This document shows, one piece after another, positions 22,525 through 23,033 of a stretch of 23,033 bases of DNA. The stretch comes from Pelargonium nanum (Eukaryota > Streptophyta > Magnoliopsida > Geraniales > Geraniaceae): NCBI GenBank assembly GCA_036897485.1, contig JAYMTF010001502.1, forward strand, positions 1 to 23,033, in the 5' to 3' direction. Each line of letters starts with the position of its first letter. Positions within the stretch are counted from its first letter, which is position 1. Under the pieces are notes generated by a model. That model worked only from the letters and a program-made list of their open reading frames with translations, did not search any database and had not been told where the DNA came from. Position numbers and translations under genes: made by a program.

Positions 22525-22599
22525 AGCTTCCCCTTCTTTGATAATGGTGTAGTCATTGAGATCCATTGCCACTGTATCTTCCTTCTCATTCATTGACAT
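16469..22599 (-). CDS. TRM1: tRNA (guanine-26 N2)-dimethyltransferase, TRM1
   Basis: Twelve GT-AG exons in order of translation: 22477-22599, 21249-21551, 20884-20971, 20485-20606, 20034-20173, 19881-19953, 18392-18480, 18170-18275, 17772-17984, 17210-17404, 16851-16928, 16469-16711. The reading frame joins cleanly to give 590 aa. TRM1 uses S-adenosylmethionine to make N2,N2-dimethylguanosine at position 26 of tRNAs. Visible parts: an N-terminal [20 protein letters not shown] block, a hydrophilic Lys/Glu-rich insert in exon 2 (about 60-135), SAM-fold segments [11 protein letters not shown] (144-154) and VVALDND, the catalytic DLDPYGSP (214-221), two CxxC pairs (331/334 and 366/369) forming a likely zinc site, and the conserved [20 protein letters not shown] near the C-terminus. 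KRLK (577-580) could be a nuclear signal. The first ATG is at 22599; in-frame ATGs follow at 22593 and 22566, the last in the best context (GCAATGG). Exon 12 has a second possible acceptor giving ten extra residues. Confidence 0.93.
16712..16741 (-). other. alternative 30-nt extension of TRM1 exon 12
   Basis: On the minus strand an acceptor-like GATACAG ends before 16741 and a second, TGGACAG, ends before 16711. Both keep frame. Using the first would insert [10 protein letters not shown] between residues 510 and 511. I favour the inner site because the protein then runs directly from ...EPAVQ into ANFARA, as I remember it in relatives. Neither site has a strong polypyrimidine tract. Confidence 0.5.
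18885..18905. repeat. (AAT)7 microsatellite
   Basis: Seven uninterrupted AAT units inside TRM1 intron 6, likely polymorphic in length. Confidence 0.9.
18994..19802. mobile_element. non-autonomous DNA transposon-like segment with imperfect inverted ends
   Basis: The left end reads GTGCACCTATG (18994-19004) then ACCGACAC (19015-19022). The right end, reverse-complemented, reads GTGCACACCTATG (19802-19790) then CCGACAC (19784-19778). Inside, both sides continue with GACAC-rich words and then AT-rich runs (about 19080-19140 and 19681-19740). The 800-bp span sits wholly within one intron. The core (about 19300-19680) is purine-rich and has no transposase-like frame. No clear target duplication was found; the superfamily is not assigned. 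Confidence 0.4.
21552..22476 (-). other. first intron of TRM1
   Basis: A 925-bp intron after codon 41, AT-rich with no recognisable element. A long first intron is common in plant housekeeping genes and may hold expression-enhancing sequence, but I can point to no specific motif. Confidence 0.8.
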
Positions 22600-22701
22600 A
22601 CTTTGGCTATGCCCCTGTTTCTTCACTCTTGAGCTCTTCCTGGTTGTAGCTCTCAGGTTCAGATTAAGAACTGAGATCGCAAGAATTGGTAGCTTGGGTC
22701 A
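22600..22701 (-). other. in-frame open leader of TRM1, possible non-AUG targeting extension
   Basis: Between an in-frame TGA whose first base is at 22701 and the first ATG at 22599 lie 33 sense codons with no ATG. The encoded stretch has no Asp or Glu and includes LNLRATTRKSSRVKKQ. In-frame CTG codons begin at 22662 and 22656 and a GTG at 22626, all with A at -3. A TATAATA on the minus strand (22760-22754) would start transcripts near 22725, so the stretch would lie in the mRNA. Composition fits a mitochondrial or plastid presequence; translation is inference. Confidence 0.4.
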
Positions 22702-22907
22702 CCAGCGGTTTTAGAAGAATTTGTGCAATACAATGAATTGAGTAGCAGAAGGCTATTATAAAAGTTGAAACCCTATTTTCGCAATGCACTCACTCTGACT
22801 TTCGTTCTCAATTTTGAGGCATTCTGTTAAACCCTACTCGGTGCACGCTAGAGTTTGTTTCTAGTTTCTTGCTAAAGTGAATCGGAGGTTTTTGTGTTTT
22901 CCAAATT
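22702..22907. promoter_or_regulatory. probable bidirectional promoter with two telo-boxes
   Basis: AAACCCTA occurs at 22768-22775 and 22829-22836 on the plus strand. This telo-box is typical of promoters and leaders of plant translation-machinery genes. A TATA-like word reads on the plus strand as TATTATAAAAG (22754-22764) and on the minus strand as TATAATA. The region separates the TRM1 start from a possible plus-strand start at 22908. Confidence 0.45.
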
Positions 22908-22916
22908 ATGTCGAAG
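22908..22916 (+). CDS. possible first coding exon of a divergent gene (partial)
   Basis: ATGTCGAAG followed at once by GTAATT would encode Met-Ser-Lys and end at a plausible 5' splice site. It lies 70-140 bp downstream of two telo-boxes in the sense orientation and behind a pyrimidine-rich leader. A three-codon exon cannot be proved from sequence alone, and the rest would lie outside the window. The gene cannot be identified. Confidence 0.2.
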
Positions 22917-22967
22917 GTAATTACAAAAGATTAAGGAATAAAGGTAGATAAATGTGATTTAAGTAAC

Positions 22968-23033
22968 TTAGGTTGCGTTTGATCGTAGGGATATAAGAGT
23001 GGATTGGATTTCGAAATCCATCATACTATGACG
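22968..23033 (+). mobile_element. MITE-like left end, cut by window edge
   Basis: TTA (22968-22970) is followed by GGTTGCGTTTGATC (22971-22984), reminiscent of PIF/Harbinger-type MITE ends, which often begin GG...GTTTG next to a TTA duplication. Inside lies a perfect 16-bp palindrome, TGGATTTCGAAATCCA (23005-23020). Only one end is visible, so the call rests on resemblance. Confidence 0.3.

Overview
This is a stretch of nuclear DNA from a flowering plant, most likely a eudicot. The evidence is AT-rich intergenic DNA, genes split by many short GT-AG introns, and exon-by-exon agreement with plant-specific proteins. I cannot name the species. There are no bacterial features, no CRISPR array and no intact autonomous mobile element.

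Layout. Positions 1-8200 are gene-poor: simple-sequence tracts, several degenerate repeats (notably a CGTGT-rich block at 4456-4870) and one exon-like fragment at 3858-3923 on the minus strand. A promoter with a TATA box at 8216-8223 leads into CYP85A1 (8335-10905, +, 7 exons, 468 aa), the brassinosteroid C-6 oxidase. After a 1.3 kb spacer with MITE-like sequence comes a UDP-arabinopyranose mutase / reversibly glycosylated polypeptide gene (12238-13763, +, 4 exons, 367 aa). A 1.9 kb spacer leads to tRNA-Asp(GTC) at 15649-15720 on the minus strand. The right third is occupied by TRM1, the tRNA guanine-26 dimethyltransferase (16469-22599, -, 12 exons, about 590 aa). TRM1 reads toward the tRNA gene, away from the right edge. 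At the right edge a divergent plus-strand gene may begin, followed by a MITE-like end cut by the window.

The genes have separate jobs: steroid hormone synthesis, supply of UDP-arabinofuranose for cell walls, a tRNA, and tRNA modification. They are neighbours, not a pathway. As far as I recall, mutase and TRM1 genes also lie near each other on two duplicated Arabidopsis segments, so part of this order may be ancestral.

I found no new multi-gene system. The most interesting signal is in front of TRM1. The 33 codons between an in-frame TGA (22701) and the first ATG (22599) are open, contain no acidic residue, are rich in Arg/Lys/Ser/Thr, and include in-frame CTG and GTG codons with A at -3. This looks like an organelle-targeting extension that could be made by non-AUG initiation. 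Second comes a pair of in-frame splice acceptors 30 nt apart in front of the last TRM1 exon.
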